In this document: positions 42,880-55,743 of the stretch, one piece after another | Numbering within the stretch: the stretch's first letter is position 1 | Layout: every line of letters starts with the position of its first letter | DNA from: Phanerochaete sordida | Lineage: Eukaryota > Basidiomycota > Agaricomycetes > Polyporales > Phanerochaetaceae | Length of the DNA: 64,000 nucleotides | Reading direction: 5' to 3' | Assembly (NCBI GenBank): GCA_019973155.2 | Contig: BPQB01000002.1 | Coordinates: 1,054,001 to 1,118,000 of the forward strand | The notes under the pieces: model-generated | The model's database searches: none | What the model saw: only the letters and a program-made list of their open reading frames with translations | Told to the model about the DNA's origin: nothing | Translations under genes and position numbers: made by a program

Positions 42880-45120
42880 ATGTCCTCGCCGAAACGAAGC
42901 GGCTCCCCCTCTCCATCGTCTTCGGATGCCAAACGGATTCGCTTGACCGTGCCACAACATAACCAAGGCGCGACGCCGGTCGATCCTGAAAATGCGCCGG
43001 GAAAACGGAGCGAACTCGAACCAATCCAGGCAGGTGACATTGGTAACTTACCACCGTCCGACAACAACGTCGCGGCTTCGGATTCCGCGCCTGGTTCAGC
43101 CGTTGCACCAGCCATCCGCCAGCTGAAAGCCGATGATGGAGAGGACGGTGGGGACGTGTCGATGGCAGAGGGAGGGGACGCTGCTGAAGAGGACGCCGAG
43201 TCTGGGGACGAGAACGATGAAGAGGACCCTGCACAGATGGAGGCGACAAGGGTCAAGCTGGAAGAGCAGGCGAGGAAGTATCTTGCAGCGCAGACGCACG
43301 AAGTCATAATACCCTCCTATGCGGCGTGGTTCGACATGTCGAAGATTCATCCCGTTGAACGACGCGCTCTACCCGAGTTCTTCAACTCGCGAAACAGGTC
43401 GAAGACACCCGCCATATATAAAGACTACCGTGACTTCATGATCAACACGTACAGGCTCAGGCCCACCGAATACCTAACCGTAACCGCATGCCGCAGAAAT
43501 CTCGCAGGAGACGTATGTGCCATCATGCGAGTCCATGCATTCCTTGAGCAATGGGGGCTCATCAACTACCAGGTCCGTTCTGCGTTACCAGAACACTGTC
43601 TTTGCATAACTAACCATTACTGCTAGATTGATCCCGAACAACGACCAGCTGCTTTGGCCCCACCATTCACAGGTCATTTCCGGGTGATCCTCGATACCCC
43701 TCGCGGCTTGCAGTCTCTCCATCCAGGTACCAAACCCTCCAACCACCCGAACCAGCCGGGGGTTAACGGGGCGGTCAAGTCCCAGCCTTCTAGCACCCCG
43801 GCTTCACTCGAACTGCGCTCTTCCATCTATCAGACGACAGCGAAAGCATCACGACAAGTTAGCCCTGAGGAAGCCAAAGTTCTGACGAACGGTGCGGCTG
43901 GTGAAGCGGCTCCTCACGCCGCGAAACACCAGTGCGATACGTGTGGGGTCGACTGTACTCCCGTACGCTACCACTCCTTGAAGGTCAAGAACTTCGAGCT
44001 GTGCCCGCCCTGCTATCTCGACGGTCGCTTCCCTTCCACGATGTTCAGCGGCGATTTCGTCAAATTGACGCAAGCTCAAGGGTCAAATGGCGTACACCAC
44101 GGCACTGGCACGGACGCGGACCAAGACTGGACGGACCAGGAGGTCCTGCGCTTGCTGGAGGGTGTCGAGATGTACGACGACGACTGGTCGGAAATCGAGC
44201 GCCACGTTGGCTCCCGCTCGGCGCAGCAGTGCATCCGGAAATTCCTCCAGCTTCCTATCGAGGACCCGTACATCGCGACAGAGGGCAACATGGGTCCGCT
44301 CCGGTACGCCAGGGTGCCGTTCGAGCAAGCAGACAACCCCGTCATGAGCGTCGTCGCGTTTCTTGCTGGTGTGGTTGGCCCTGGCATCGCTGCCGAAGCT
44401 GCCAAGACTGCTTTGCACGAGTTGACCGACGGCGACAAAAAGGAGAGTGCCGAGGAGGCTGAGGTCGGTGGCGAGAAAGAAGAGGGCGCCAAGGAGGGTC
44501 AGGATGCGGCGGCGGCGGAGACGGAGAAAGCGGAAGAGAAGACGGACGACAAGATGCAGGAAGACACTGCAGAAGGGGGCGGGGCTGCACCTGCAGCTAC
44601 TGAGGAACCTGCTGGCGAAGAGATGGCCGTCGACGGCGAGGTTTCCTCAGAGACCGTGAAGGCATCTCGAAGCATTCCCCATTCCAAAGTAGTCCGCGCG
44701 GCCAATCTTGCCCTCAAGTCTTCCGCAAAAGCTGCCCGCGAACTTGCCGACGCCGAAGATCAGCAGATTCGCTCGACCCTCGCCACCGTCGTCAAGCTTA
44801 CGCTTACCAAGCTCGAGCTTAAGATGTCGCAGTTCGAAGAGCTCGAAGAGATATTGGAGGATGAGCGCAAGAGCTTGGAGAGCGCACGGATGTCCCTTGT
44901 GAACGAGCGATTAGGCTTGCGGAGGATGCTTGAGACGGTCAAAGGCGAGCTTGCGAAGAACCAGGCTGGCATCAACACTCCAGGCGCACTGGCAGACGCC
45001 GCCAACCAGGCCCAAGAGGCTCTGGCCGCTACTATCCCTCGGGTCAGCGAGGTTCAGGCGGTGCCCATTGAAGGAGATAGTGGCCCTGTCGAGACTCCGA
45101 ACATTGCAAACCTCGGTTGA
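42880..45120 (+). CDS. RSC8: SWI3/RSC8-type chromatin remodelling subunit (SMARCC)
   Basis: Core scaffold subunit of SWI/SNF-class nucleosome remodellers in the nucleus. Two exons, 42880-43572 and 43627-45120, give about 728 residues. The acidic N-terminus is followed by the SWIRM domain at roughly 145-235 ([43 protein letters not shown]). The ZZ-type zinc finger has CDTCGVDC and [16 protein letters not shown]/Myb domain follows with [29 protein letters not shown] and [17 protein letters not shown]. After [14 protein letters not shown] there is a Glu/Lys/Ala-rich acidic stretch and a C-terminal coiled coil ([19 protein letters not shown]), used for dimerisation in this family. Domain order is complete. 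Whether it serves the SWI/SNF or RSC complex cannot be told from sequence. Confidence 0.95.
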
Positions 45121-45449
45121 TTCCCTCGCTTCGTGGATGTAGATTGTTCATTGCCGCTCTCTATTATGTTATAGCTATAGTTTGTCGTGTCTCTAACGGC
45201 GATGTATTTTCTTGGCTCGAGAATGTGAATGTGCTTTGTGCCGTAGGCGTGTCGCGTCTGTGGAATGCGAACTGGGCGATTAGGCGCCTTCCGCCATACA
45301 CCTTGTCAGCTCCCATCATCTCTGCCTGCGTCCCCCTCGTACCGCACTGTTTCACACCCATCGTCTCTACCCTAGACTGGCTGGGATAAGCGACTGATTG
45401 TACATACACTAGGCTACGCACTCAAATTCGTCTTCGTTCGCCACTCGCC
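45121..45449. other. Interval between RSC8 and the F-box gene
   Basis: 3' flank of RSC8 and promoter of the F-box gene. No gene seen. Confidence 0.6.
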
Positions 45450-48040
45450 ATGAGTGCCACAGTCCCTCCCGAGCGGAAGAACGACCGACGCAAAGCAAAG
45501 CGCGCGAAGACCACACATGGGGAAGACGCGAAAATTGCGGAGCAGTCTCAGCTGGGCTCTCTTCCCCTCGAGCTCCTCGCAGAGATCCTTTCGTACGTGA
45601 CGCCACGAGACGTCCTCGCCCTCGCGCGAACCAGCAAGTTCTTCTGCGCCACGCTAGTCGCGAACCCGGCGTCGAAGTTCATATGGAAGCAAGCCCGAGC
45701 TCGCTACGTGCCGGTCATCCCAGAACCGACGCCCAACTTTACAGAGCCAGCTTACGCTGCGCTATTGTTCGATGGGGGTGCCTGCGAGGTGCGTCCCCGC
45801 GCCCCTTCGCCTCACATAAATGTCTCAAGGCTCTCGCACCTCCTCCAGAATTGCAAGAAAAAGACTCAAAATATGTATGCATCATTTGCGATGCGTCTGC
45901 GCTTCTGTGACAATGATACTCCTGCGGGACGTTGTCGAGACGTCTGGACGTAAGTTGCTTCCAGGCAGTCGTACCCGTACCATCTAAGTATGCCTACAGG
46001 AAGTCTAACGCACGTTCTCTGTTGGTCACTGGATATGACCATGAACGTTATACATCTATTCTGCAATGGATTCCACGCATGGAGTTTCTCAATTTCGGTA
46101 GGCTTGGCTTCTACGCCTCTTGCTAATGACTCGCTGACTCCTGCGCAAGGTTTCCCAAGAGGGTTGCCATCGGGAGAGGCACCGATTGACGCAGTCGGCG
46201 TGTTAGTGCGCAAGACGGACTGGTCTGAAGCTATCGATGAATACAACAAAGCAGCTCTGTCGACCATTACTATGACGAAGTATATCGAAGAGAAGAACGT
46301 CGCGGTCAAACACCAGCACACCACTATGAAGGTCTGCATTCATACTAGTTTCCCTATATACGTCAGACAGAACTCCTCACTTCTATCTACACAGCTTGCG
46401 AAGGATCTAGTACGGTGGCGGAACGAATGTATCGTGCGCCGAGATGACGCCTTCAACTCTAATCTTAAGCTGTAAGCTGCATCCTCCGTGTTATGCCTGC
46501 CGCCCCACTGAGAGGTGTATCAGAGCCCGGACCACTGCGACTGAGCATAATTGGGCTGTCTGGGATTTACTTTCATCCAAGTCCTTTAGTGCATTATATA
46601 GGAGCAAGAATAAGAGCTCGGAAATCATCCGTATAGACGGTATGCTCCACTCGCAGCTAGCAGCTTCAGTAATCTTATGCCGTATACGACAGAGTTGGAG
46701 CGCCTCAAACCGACTCTCATCGCACAAATAGACCAGATGGCGGAGGCACGGGAGCGGCGCAAAGACGAGAACGAGTATCGCGAACGCCGCAAGAATGTCG
46801 AAGTCTTGTACGACGAGCTGAAGCAATCGGGAGCGGACAATGTCCCTCTGCCGCCGCTGCCTGATTTTCGCAAGCTTCCCATGGTGCAGCGCATTCAGTA
46901 CAAGCCCGGCAACGCTCCCAGCGCTGCGGTGGCAAAGGAGCTCAGATCTTCGAAGCTAGCGACACAGCTCGTCGTCGAGGAAATCGAGCAGTGGCGTAAA
47001 GATGCTAGGAGTGCACTGGGGGCGGTCCTAGGCTTCAACGCGTGGGAACCAGAGCGCGCGGGCGAGTTACACCCAGTCGACCGCCTATCGGCGCGGTTCC
47101 GCTGCAAGAAGTGCGATGATAAGGGCCGTCTCAAGGGCTGGGAAAATATTTCTCTGGACTTCTCCGGTACCTGTCGGCATCGCTGCAAAGTCACCAAGCG
47201 AGAGCGAGCGAAGGAGACCTGGCGAGCCGAAAATTTTGTACCCGACCGTACGGTACGTTACTTGGAGCTTTCTCGCATCTACGCCACCGGCTCATGCTCA
47301 TGTCTCTCCGACAATAGGCCATCGAGGTCGTCGAACGACTTCTTGCGCGGCTGGAGTGCGCTGCCGACGACGAACGGTCCATTAAGACGGTGGCGGGCCT
47401 TGGTTCCCGGATCATCTGTCTCTCTTGCCACACGCACATCCGGATGGACTTTCCCACTCTCGTAAGAAATCTCCTTTGGTGTGCCTTACTGCGACTGACG
47501 TTACCGCTCAGCTGCGCCATTGTTATCGTCATGAGCGGATGCAGTTCGACATCTTGCCTGGGCTGCTGTCGGCCGACGAGAAGCCTATCGAGCACGGTTT
47601 GCGTGCCAAACTCGTCGCGCCGTCCGCGGAGGCTGAGCGGCAGCGTCGAATTTTCTTCTGTCGCCACTGCCCTTCGGCAAGTCCTGCAACAGAAATCCTC
47701 GGCGCTACTACTGGGAACCTTCCTGGTCCTGCCTCTCCTGGACCAGACCCTGCTTTTGCCCTACAGTCATCCTCGGACGTAGGCTCCAAAGCAGAGAACG
47801 CCGCGGATGCCCGCCCATCGAAGTCTGCAAGACGAGCCGGCGCTGCCAAAGGGAGCGGACCGAAGGCGTTCAACTTCGACGGCTTGCGGTCACATGCGAA
47901 GGACAAGTGCGTCTCACGTATGGTTGCCCGGCATCCGCTGATCTTGTGACGTTCGCAGGCATGGAATAGAGTGGATTGGTGACGAGGACTTTTACAGAGT
48001 ACTCCCAGCTAGTACACCTGCGGCCCCCACGAAAGCGTAG
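45450..48040 (+). CDS. F-box protein, probable SCF ubiquitin-ligase adaptor
   Basis: The ATG at 45450 gives a basic leader with a nuclear-signal-like RKAKRAKT, then an F-box at about residues 33-75: LGSLPLELLAEILSYVTPRD, VLALARTSKFFCATLV. F-boxes bind Skp1 and link substrates to SCF ligases. The following block, SKFIWKQARARYVPVIPEPT, and a Cys pair formed across an intron (GACENCKKKT, MYASFAMRLRFC) are usual in agaricomycete F-box proteins. Later exons carry RMEFLNF, a coiled coil (QIDQMAEARERRKDENEYRE), a FRCKKCDDKGRLKG zinc-like motif, ICLSCHTHIRMDFP and IFFCRHCPS. These Cys pairs may form a zinc-binding region. The last exon is joined at HGIEWIGDEDFYRVLP and stops at 48040. Exon limits at 45950-46690 are uncertain. 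Substrates are unknown. Confidence 0.8.
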
Positions 48041-48780
48041 TACGCATGAATTCAGCCATGTGCCGCTCTCTCACGCTTGCCTCGTTATGGCATGGCCATT
48101 TACCAGGTGGAGTCCAGGAGTACGTCCGTGCAACCATCTGTTTCGAGCGTACCCTTGTGGCTTTGACGGCGATATGATCATCCTCTCGACGTCTAATGCT
48201 TCTCTAATTAGCTTCTTTGATGAGCGTCGTAAAAAGCCTGGATCACGGGTCTCACCACCGTATGTAATCTCCCGTTCTATATTCTCTGCGCCGTTTCAGC
48301 CGCCCTCAACATACCCCGCAAATTCACTGAAGTCTCGGTAGCGACCACCTGTTGGTCCAGCCTCCGTCGTTTGTCCGGCGAATACGACCTCCTCCGCAGA
48401 CTATCATCTTGCCGTCGGTGCGCCGCCTATGACATTCGCTGCTTCGTCTGCTCGGCTGTCACATCAGAAGTCGGTCGCGCCGCGCCTTCTCTCCACGATA
48501 GCTCCCTTACTATCATGTGAGTGCCCTTGTGCTCGCCTGGTCTTCGCGCGGACGAGCTAGCATATGCACTGTCCAGAATTGGACCCGTCTGAGTCCCGAG
48601 CATCGGTGCTCGCTGCTTCGACCCAATTTTGTGTGCGTCCACGTCCATGGCGGCACTGGCTCAGAGCATGCTTGCAGAGAATTTCGTCCTCGGGGCGTAT
48701 ATAGCGGCGCGTTCTTCGGGTAAGGAGCATCGCGCCCTCCCTCCTTCACTTCTAGCAGCGAGAAGGACCGTGCACGCAAG
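48041..48780. other. Interval between the F-box and GH47 genes
   Basis: A frame near 48330-48520 reads as a short Cys/Arg-rich peptide without ATG or known domain and is not called. The right end holds the GH47 promoter. Confidence 0.5.
48699..48705 (+). promoter_or_regulatory. TATA box of the GH47 gene
   Basis: TATATAG lies 82 bp ahead of the ATG at 48781. Confidence 0.6.
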
Positions 48781-51230
48781 ATGAAGCGCTTCATTGCAGC
48801 TGCCGCCCTGCTGTCGACTTGCGGGATCTCTGGAGTCGCCGCGGAGAACGTTCAGAAGCAAGGCTTATCCCTCCCAGCTTCCGCTTCTGCACACCAGCAG
48901 GCAGTGAAAAATATCTTCCTGCAGAGCTACGCGGCATACAAGTTAGTCAACTCGATTATCCTCGTGGGTTATTCTAATTGACACGACAATTATCAGAGAG
49001 TTCGCCTTCGGACACGACGATCTCGAGCCTGTCTCGAAGTCGTTTACGGACGGCCGCAACGGATGGGGTGCAAGCATCGTCGATTCTCTGTCCACGCTGG
49101 TGAGCTTTACCACACTTACAGGCAAGTTCTTGCTTATCGTGAGGTCTAGTTTATCATGGGAGAGACGGTTAGTATCTCTGTATTGATTTAATGCGTCGCG
49201 GATGTTGACATTCGCTCTCGCAGGAACTGTTCGAGGAAGCTGTGAATTTCACCAGCCACATCGACTTCAACATCTCCCACACCCCCGACACTGTCAGGTA
49301 ATTTCTCTTGATACTTCGAGACCAGCGACTTTGATTTATTCCTGCTGCATAGCGTCTTCGAGACTACTATTCGGTACCTCGCCGGTTCGCTGAGCGCATA
49401 TGAGCTTAGCGGGAAGAAGTTTCCCGTTCTAGTAGAGAAGGCAAAGCAGGTCGCAGACAAGATGTCTCTCGCTTGGGTCGGGGTAAGTACAGTCTAAGGA
49501 CTGTGGTTCGAGGGCTGACGTGGGCTTGGGATAAAGTCGAACAAGTGCCCATTCGGCGAGGTCGATTTCAACACCAGCTCTCCTCAAATTGCGACTGTGA
49601 GCGTTTTGTCATCACGGTCAAAGCGTAGGAGCTGATCATAGGCGTATTCTCACAGTCCAACATCGCCGAAGCTGGAACTGTAAGTGAACAAGAGAACGAG
49701 CCGGTACCGTATGCCCAGTTTCTGACATTCCTTCATTAGCTCACCCTGGAATGGTCGCGCCTGGCGTAAGTGGGATATGCTCAGTCCTGTAAATAACCGT
49801 AGCTGACCGAGTTCAGTGAGTACACCGGCAATGACACTTACCGGGCCCTGGCAGAAGGGTCCGTCAGGCAAATCATCAGCGTGGTATGTGCCTTGCATCT
49901 CGCTTATGCGAACAAGGTGCCCACGAAACATCTCAGCCAGATCCGCTCCCAGGACTTGCCGGGCAAGGCATCGATCCTTCAACCGGTGAGACCAGCGATG
50001 CCTACGTCGTGAGTGGTCTTGGCGCACTGTGAAAAGGGGCATGGTCCTAATTATTGAGGTCAGACATGGGGCGGCGGCTCCGACAGCTACTTCGAGTACC
50101 TGATCAAGTATGCGCGCCTGACGAACACGAACGATCCCATCTTTGCAGACACTTGGGCTACCGCCGTTGACTCGTCTATCGAGACTCTACTCGTGGTATG
50201 TGTACTGCTCAGCTGGCGTCGATCCTCTTGGGAGCTGATCACTGTCTTGATTGGCAGACGTCGACGATCGGGAACCACAAGTACTTGACTGACTTCGACG
50301 AAAGTGGTAACATCATCAACGTCGGCTCGCACTTGGCGTGCTACTTGGCCGGAAACTGGCTCCTCGGTGTGTGATGGAGCTCAGGCTGTCGTCTGCAACA
50401 CGGCTGACAGTCTGCTAGGCGGAAAGCTCCTGAACAACAACACCATCGTCGACATTGCACTCGAGCTCAACGACGGCTGCTGGAACACTTATGCAAGCAC
50501 TGCGTGCGTAATCCGCAGTGTCGCTGCGCGGTGCTGCCTGACGAGTCTCTCATTTCAGCACCGGCATCGGCCCCGAGGCGTTCGCCTACTTCTCGAACAA
50601 GGGCAACATCACGAACCAGGACGTGACCGCCGCGGACCTCGCGTTCTACGAGAAGAACGGCTTCTTCATCCAGTCCGGCGAGACGCTGTACCTGCAGCGC
50701 CCGGAGGTGCTCGAGAGCAACTTCTACGCGTGGCGCGTCACCGGCGACACGAAGTACCTCGACCGCGCCGCGTCCGCGACGGCGAGCTTCCAGAAGTTCC
50801 TCTCTGCGCCCGTCGGGTTCGCGCCCATCTGGGACGTCACCAACACGCACAAGACGCCGGACACGAACTACTTCATCGACGACACGCAGAGCTTCTGGTT
50901 CGCCGAGGTCCTGAAGTACCTGTAAGCTGGTCTGCGGCCTGCACTGCATTGCCTTCGCTCATGGCTGTCTAGGTACCTGACCTTCGACGACCCCAACCAC
51001 ATCAGCATCGACCAGTGTAAGCTTGTTCGATTTCTGCCTGGGCATGTTTGCTCATATCGCACCTAGGGGTGTTCAATACCGAGGCCCACCCCTTCCTGGC
51101 GCCTCCCGCCAAGCCTGTGTATGGCAGTGGGAAGCTTACCAACCCCGGTAAGCTGAAGCTGCCCTTCACCCCGACGGCGAACCTGCCTTTGGTCAGCTTC
51201 GTGCCCATCGTGGGGTCCAACCAGCCTTGA
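48781..51230 (+). CDS. GH47 class I alpha-1,2-mannosidase, secretory
   Basis: Trims alpha-1,2-linked mannose from N-glycans in the ER/Golgi, or from secreted mannans outside the cell. The ATG at 48781 begins MKRFIAAAALLSTCGISGVAA, a cleavable signal peptide rather than a membrane anchor, so it may be secreted. Family blocks in order: FGHDDLEPVSKSFTDGRNG, WGASIVDSLSTL with FIMGET, NISHTPDTVSVFETTIRYL, GTLTLEWSRLAEYTGN, GGGSDSYFEYLIKYARL, GSHLACYLAGNWLL, FYEKNGFFIQSGETLYLQRP, ESNFYAWRVTGDTKYLD, DTQSFWFAEVLKYLYLTFDD and the late FNTEAHPF, where Thr of the EAHPF/ETHPL region normally helps bind calcium. About a dozen short introns split the gene. Length is about 590 residues. Confidence 0.92.
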
Positions 51231-53833
51231 AAGCCCGTGTCCGTTCCGCCGCTATCTATCTGGTCCAATAGACGAGCTGATAATCGAAGAGTATCGTGCA
51301 TCCCACACATTTATTTGTGTTTGTGGACAGAGCGGATCATAAGTCTGTCGTCTCTTGCAAGGTGGTAGAGTGGCGTCTGCCCCTACTCTCTGCACACGGT
51401 CGCTGGTACTTCACATTTGAAAATCGACGCTTCGCGACTTACTGAAGAACCCACCACCTCATCTGTTCAATGCAGTGAGTCCTCCATTGCGATTGCAAGA
51501 GTCCCATGGTCCATCTTCTTCGTCCCAACGGTGAGCTCCAGGCTTCACATCGTGAGTCTCTTTGAGGCGGCGTCCTCGGGCACCAGTCCTGGCGAAATCT
51601 TCCAGACCGGTCCACCACCAGTCGAGACTCACGCGTCACCACAGGTCTCCGCACAGCGGTCGCGGAGAATTCTGCTGTGTATCGGCGAGCCGTCGCGGAC
51701 TCGCGGGCTCGCGGCCGCATGGCCAGTGGACTTCTCTACATTGCGGCATAGTCGTCGACGTCTCGATGTCTCGACCGTCCAAAAAGTTCTCCACCACATG
51801 GTGACGTCGGGGCTTGCGTCGAGGGCCTGCCTAGGGCGCTTTTTACAGCAGCGAGACAGAGATAGACCGTTAGGTCCGGGTGCGTTTCCCACACTGCAGA
51901 GCATGACGCCTCGCAGGACTGACCCGCTGTCGTGATAGGTGCGCCCCAGCACGCAGTGCTGCTGTGCGCGCCGCCAGCGCACTGCGTCTCGCGATGCGCT
52001 TCGCGGTTGTTATCGCCGCAGCCTGGAATACAGCTCGCATTATCCGACCCACTCGCGCCCCGGTGCCGCGATAGCAGCTTGTGCAGCGGGGCCGCCACTA
52101 TCGCACGCAGCGCGTAAAGCGGCGCCCAGGTGTGAGTAGCAGGGCTCCTACTTGCGTATCTCCGTCTCCTTATGGGCCCAGGGTCACATGCGGCGGGCGT
52201 GTCAACGAGCTTCGCGCTAGAGCCGTCGCAGGAAGACAGAGGACGATACGCAGGCCGTGCGCCCCAGATGGCTAGCGTCAGAACGAACGCCTATCTGACG
52301 TCCCAGCGGCACCTGACCGCCCCGTCTATCACAGCGGCCGGCGCGCATCCCCACGCCGAACTCTGCAATGAACTCTGCAATGCAATGCAATGCAACAAGG
52401 GTCCCTCGCCACGAAGCCCGAGCGACGCAGCGCGCGACGCCACACCCTCCCGCGCAGCGCCCCCGGGGCAGGCCCTCGATCGAGATGCGCGCGAATTCGG
52501 CGGCGAATTTGTCTGCAGCGCGGCCTCCGTGCCCTGCCCGTGCGCTCGTGCGCTGCAGATCAGGGCCCGCCGGCCCCGCGCCGCCGCATGCGGCTTAGCC
52601 CCGCGCACCGCGCCGGGCGGCGTGGGCCACTGTTTGCGTTTGTGCTCGCGGGTGCTCGACCGGCGGCGGCGCACGCAGCGCGGCCTGCAGTGCGCGGGCA
52701 GGCCCCGGCTCCGCCCTGCCTCTCTCGCGCTGCACAGCCGCGCGATGGCCCGCCCTCGCCTCCTCTGCGCCTGCGCATCCCGCGACCCGCGAAAATCTGC
52801 GCGCACAGCCTGTCCAAAATGCCCACGCCGCGGGCATGGGCACGCGGGCCCGGCGCGCGCTGGTGCCTGCGGGCGCAATCGCCATCGCGGACGTCAGGGC
52901 CCGTGGGCAGGGCTCGTCGCGGCCCACCCTGGCGAAGCCGCTTCGTTTATGCGCACGCGCATCCCCTTGCATCCTCCCTCGGACCCTCGCCCATCCACTG
53001 TCATTCACTCGCGCCATCTGCGCCTGCGCGTCCGGCGCGCCACAGCCGCCCGTCCCACGCACACGCAGAGAGGGCCTCCGGCCGCGCGCGGAGCCGGCAG
53101 TGCGGAGGCCTGCGCGGCGCGTGGGGCCCCGCGCGGGGCGGCTGAGCTGCTGTTCTCTGCTGCCCGCTCACAGATGCGCGGTGTGAACAGGGGGCGTGAG
53201 TCGTGACATACGCACTTGTCATACGCCTTCTCTGCGTGGACAGGCTCAGAGTTCCACGGCGCGCGGCTCCCACGCCGGGCGCACCTGACGCTGCCGCAAT
53301 GCACAGAGCCGCACCACGGCGCGGACGCAGCGACGCGGGGGCCCTGTGCGGATGCTGCCTTCTCTGCGCGCGCCTCGTCCCATCGCGGCGCGTCCCACGC
53401 CATGCACGCGCGTGATCCCGCGCAACAGGCCCCGCAGGGCCATCTGAGACCGAGTCAATCTTTCTGCAGCGGCGCGCATCCACCCTGGCAGGCTGATGGT
53501 GCGGGTGCAGTTGGCAGTTGCGCAACGCGGCGTGCGCTGCGCCGGGACGTGTGCATGTGCCTGGTGGGCTCCACAGGCGGCAGGCTCCCGTAGCAGACAT
53601 TCGGCGGCGCTGAGGCGCAAAAATAGCATTGTGTATTACGGACGATGGTATTTTCGTGGCTAGTGGTACAACCGCGCGGGGCGGGGGGCGCGTGCGTGTG
53701 CGGGGAATAGTATTTACGCGTAGATAGGTGGGTGCCGTGCGAAACATCACAAACATGAACAGACAGGGAACGATGGGTAGTACAATCCAGAAGGGCGACC
53801 CGGAGGAGAGAGGAGGGGAGGGGCGGCGCGGGC
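51231..53833. other. Long interval with a GC island and many shadow frames
   Basis: From about 52300 to 53600 the sequence is extremely GC-rich and opens long overlapping frames on both strands (for example 52172-53206 plus), all Ala/Arg/Pro-rich with no domain. A short repeated TGCAATG run lies at 52362-52402. I see no supported gene. Confidence 0.5.
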
Positions 53834-55743
53834 TCATGCCTTGAGCTCGTTCGGCGGCGTGTACGAGCCGGAGCCCTTCTCGTCGTGGAGGTCGTCGACG
53901 CGGATCTCGTGCGTCGCGTTGCCGAGCGCGCGGGTGGCCTCCTCGCCGTCGAAGAGCGCGGCGGTCTCCTCGAGGGAGAGGCCCTTGGTCTCGACGATGA
54001 AGACGTAGACGAACGCGAACTCGAACGCGAGCCAGCAGCAGTAGACGATGTAGTACTTCCAGCCGATCGCGTCGAGCGCGATCGGGTTCACGTACTGGTT
54101 GAAGATGATCGAGAGCGAGACGGAGAAGTTGAAGACGTTGAAGCCCTTGGCGCGCAGGCTGTACGGCAGGATCTCGACCGTGTACGACACGATGAGCGGC
54201 GTGAACGCGAGGCTGGGTGGCGGGCATGTTAGCGGTGACTGTAGGTGCAACTCAGGGAGGGACGTACTCGTAGAAGGCGTAGAAGAGGAAGATGAACGCG
54301 ATGACGGCGTGCGCCGCGGCGTCGTTCTTGTGCATGGCGTACTGCGCGGAGCAGATGGTCTGGAGGATGAAGAAGAGGAGCATGCCGAGCGTCGAGGTGA
54401 TGAAGAGCACGCGGCGGCCGATGCGCTCGACGCAGAACGACGCGAAGACGGCCCAGAACAGGTTCCAGATCGCGAGGATGCTGCGGGCGGGGGTGAGCAC
54501 GGCGCGGGCAGCGCAAAGCACAGAACACGCACGCGGTGATGAGCAGCTGGATGGTCTTGTTCGTGATGCCGATGGTGTCGAAGACGGCGTTGAGGTAGTA
54601 CGAGACGAGGCCGTTACCGGACCACTGCGAGAAGAAGGCGATCGAGATGATGATGAGCATGCGGCGGCGGTTGCCGGGCGTCGACCAGAGCGCGCTCCAG
54701 CCGACGTTGGACGCGACGGTGCGGTCGAGGTCGATGCCGGCCTTGATCTCGTTGAACTCGTAGAGCACGAGCGGGTCCTGCTCGTCGCCGTCCGCGTGGT
54801 AGTGCGCGAGCGTGCGCAGCGCGGCGGCCTCCTTGCCCTTGCTCACGAGCCACCGCGGCGACTCGGGGCCCCAGAGCACGAGGAAGAACTGGAAGACGGA
54901 GGGCATGCCCTGGAGGATCGACGGGATGCGCCACGACCAGTTGTTGTTGATGAACTCGGTGCCGAAGCACGTCCACGAGGCGCTGCGCGCGCGGTCAGCA
55001 CGGATCGCACGGGGGCACACAGACAGGCACGCACACGATGTTGCCCGAGTACCAGAGCGAGTTGTACAGGGCCGTCAGTTGCGGACGGTACGGCGGGTAG
55101 GCAATCTCCGTGACGAACATTGGCGCCGAGTTCGTGGCGAACGTGAGGCCGAAGCCGATGACGAACCTAGTTGCCGGGGCGTGAGCCGCGGAACGCGCGC
55201 ACGCAGATTCAGAGGCCGACGCACCGGGCAGCGTAGAACATGTTCAGGCGGTTCGCGGCGGCCTGGACGGCGACGCCGGCGAGCATGATCGTCGCGCCGA
55301 TCCAGACGGTGAGCCTGCGGCCGAGGCCATCAGAAAGGTAGGGCGCGAAGGGGTACGCCGCGAGGGACCCGATGTTCTGTGGGCATCAGCGGTCAGTGCG
55401 GCGGTTCGTCGTCAAGGGCGGAGTAGCGGACGTACCTGGATGGCGTTGAGGAGACCGAGGCGGCCGCCCTTGGGCGTGCCAAAGTAGTCGTTCCATATGT
55501 CGAGGGACTCGAACGAGTTCATGAGGGAGCCATCGTAACCGTTGGTCGAGGACGTGATGAGGCTAGCGAGGCATGTGTTTTCAGCGGCGTGCTGGGCGGT
55601 GAGATAAGAGGCGGGACGTACTACAACACGATCCATGCGTTGAGGGCCATGAGCCGCCGGTTGTTGTACCACTTGCGGGCAGGGTTGACATACTGGAGGT
55701 AGCCCTCATTGACGTGACCAGCGATGGCGGCACCACCACCCAT
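53834..55743 (-). CDS. MFS sugar transporter (hexose/lactose permease type)
   Basis: Twelve-helix proton-coupled sugar importer of the plasma membrane. The ATG at 55743 gives MGGGAAIAGHVNEGYLQYV, then exons with LASLITSSTNGYDGSLMNSF (helix 1 with its YDGSLM motif), NIGSLAAYPFAPYLSDGLGR followed by RLTVWIGA, and FVIGFGLTFATNSAPMFVTE. The central signature PESPRWLVSKG ends helix 6. The C-terminal half holds FFSQWSGNGLVSYYLNAVFD, SVLAIWNLFWAVFASFCVER-like sequence followed by IGRRVLF, and the last signature VETKGLSLEETAALFDG. The cytosolic tail ends PPNELKA at 53834. Seven short introns. Motifs are those of the sugar porter family; the substrate (hexose, disaccharide or cellodextrin) is not resolved. 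Confidence 0.93.

Noticed and set aside
52172..54227. Long frames on both strands (over 340 and 400 codons)
   Set aside because: Composition-driven; Ala/Arg/Pro-rich without domains, and one runs antisense into the sugar transporter exons.
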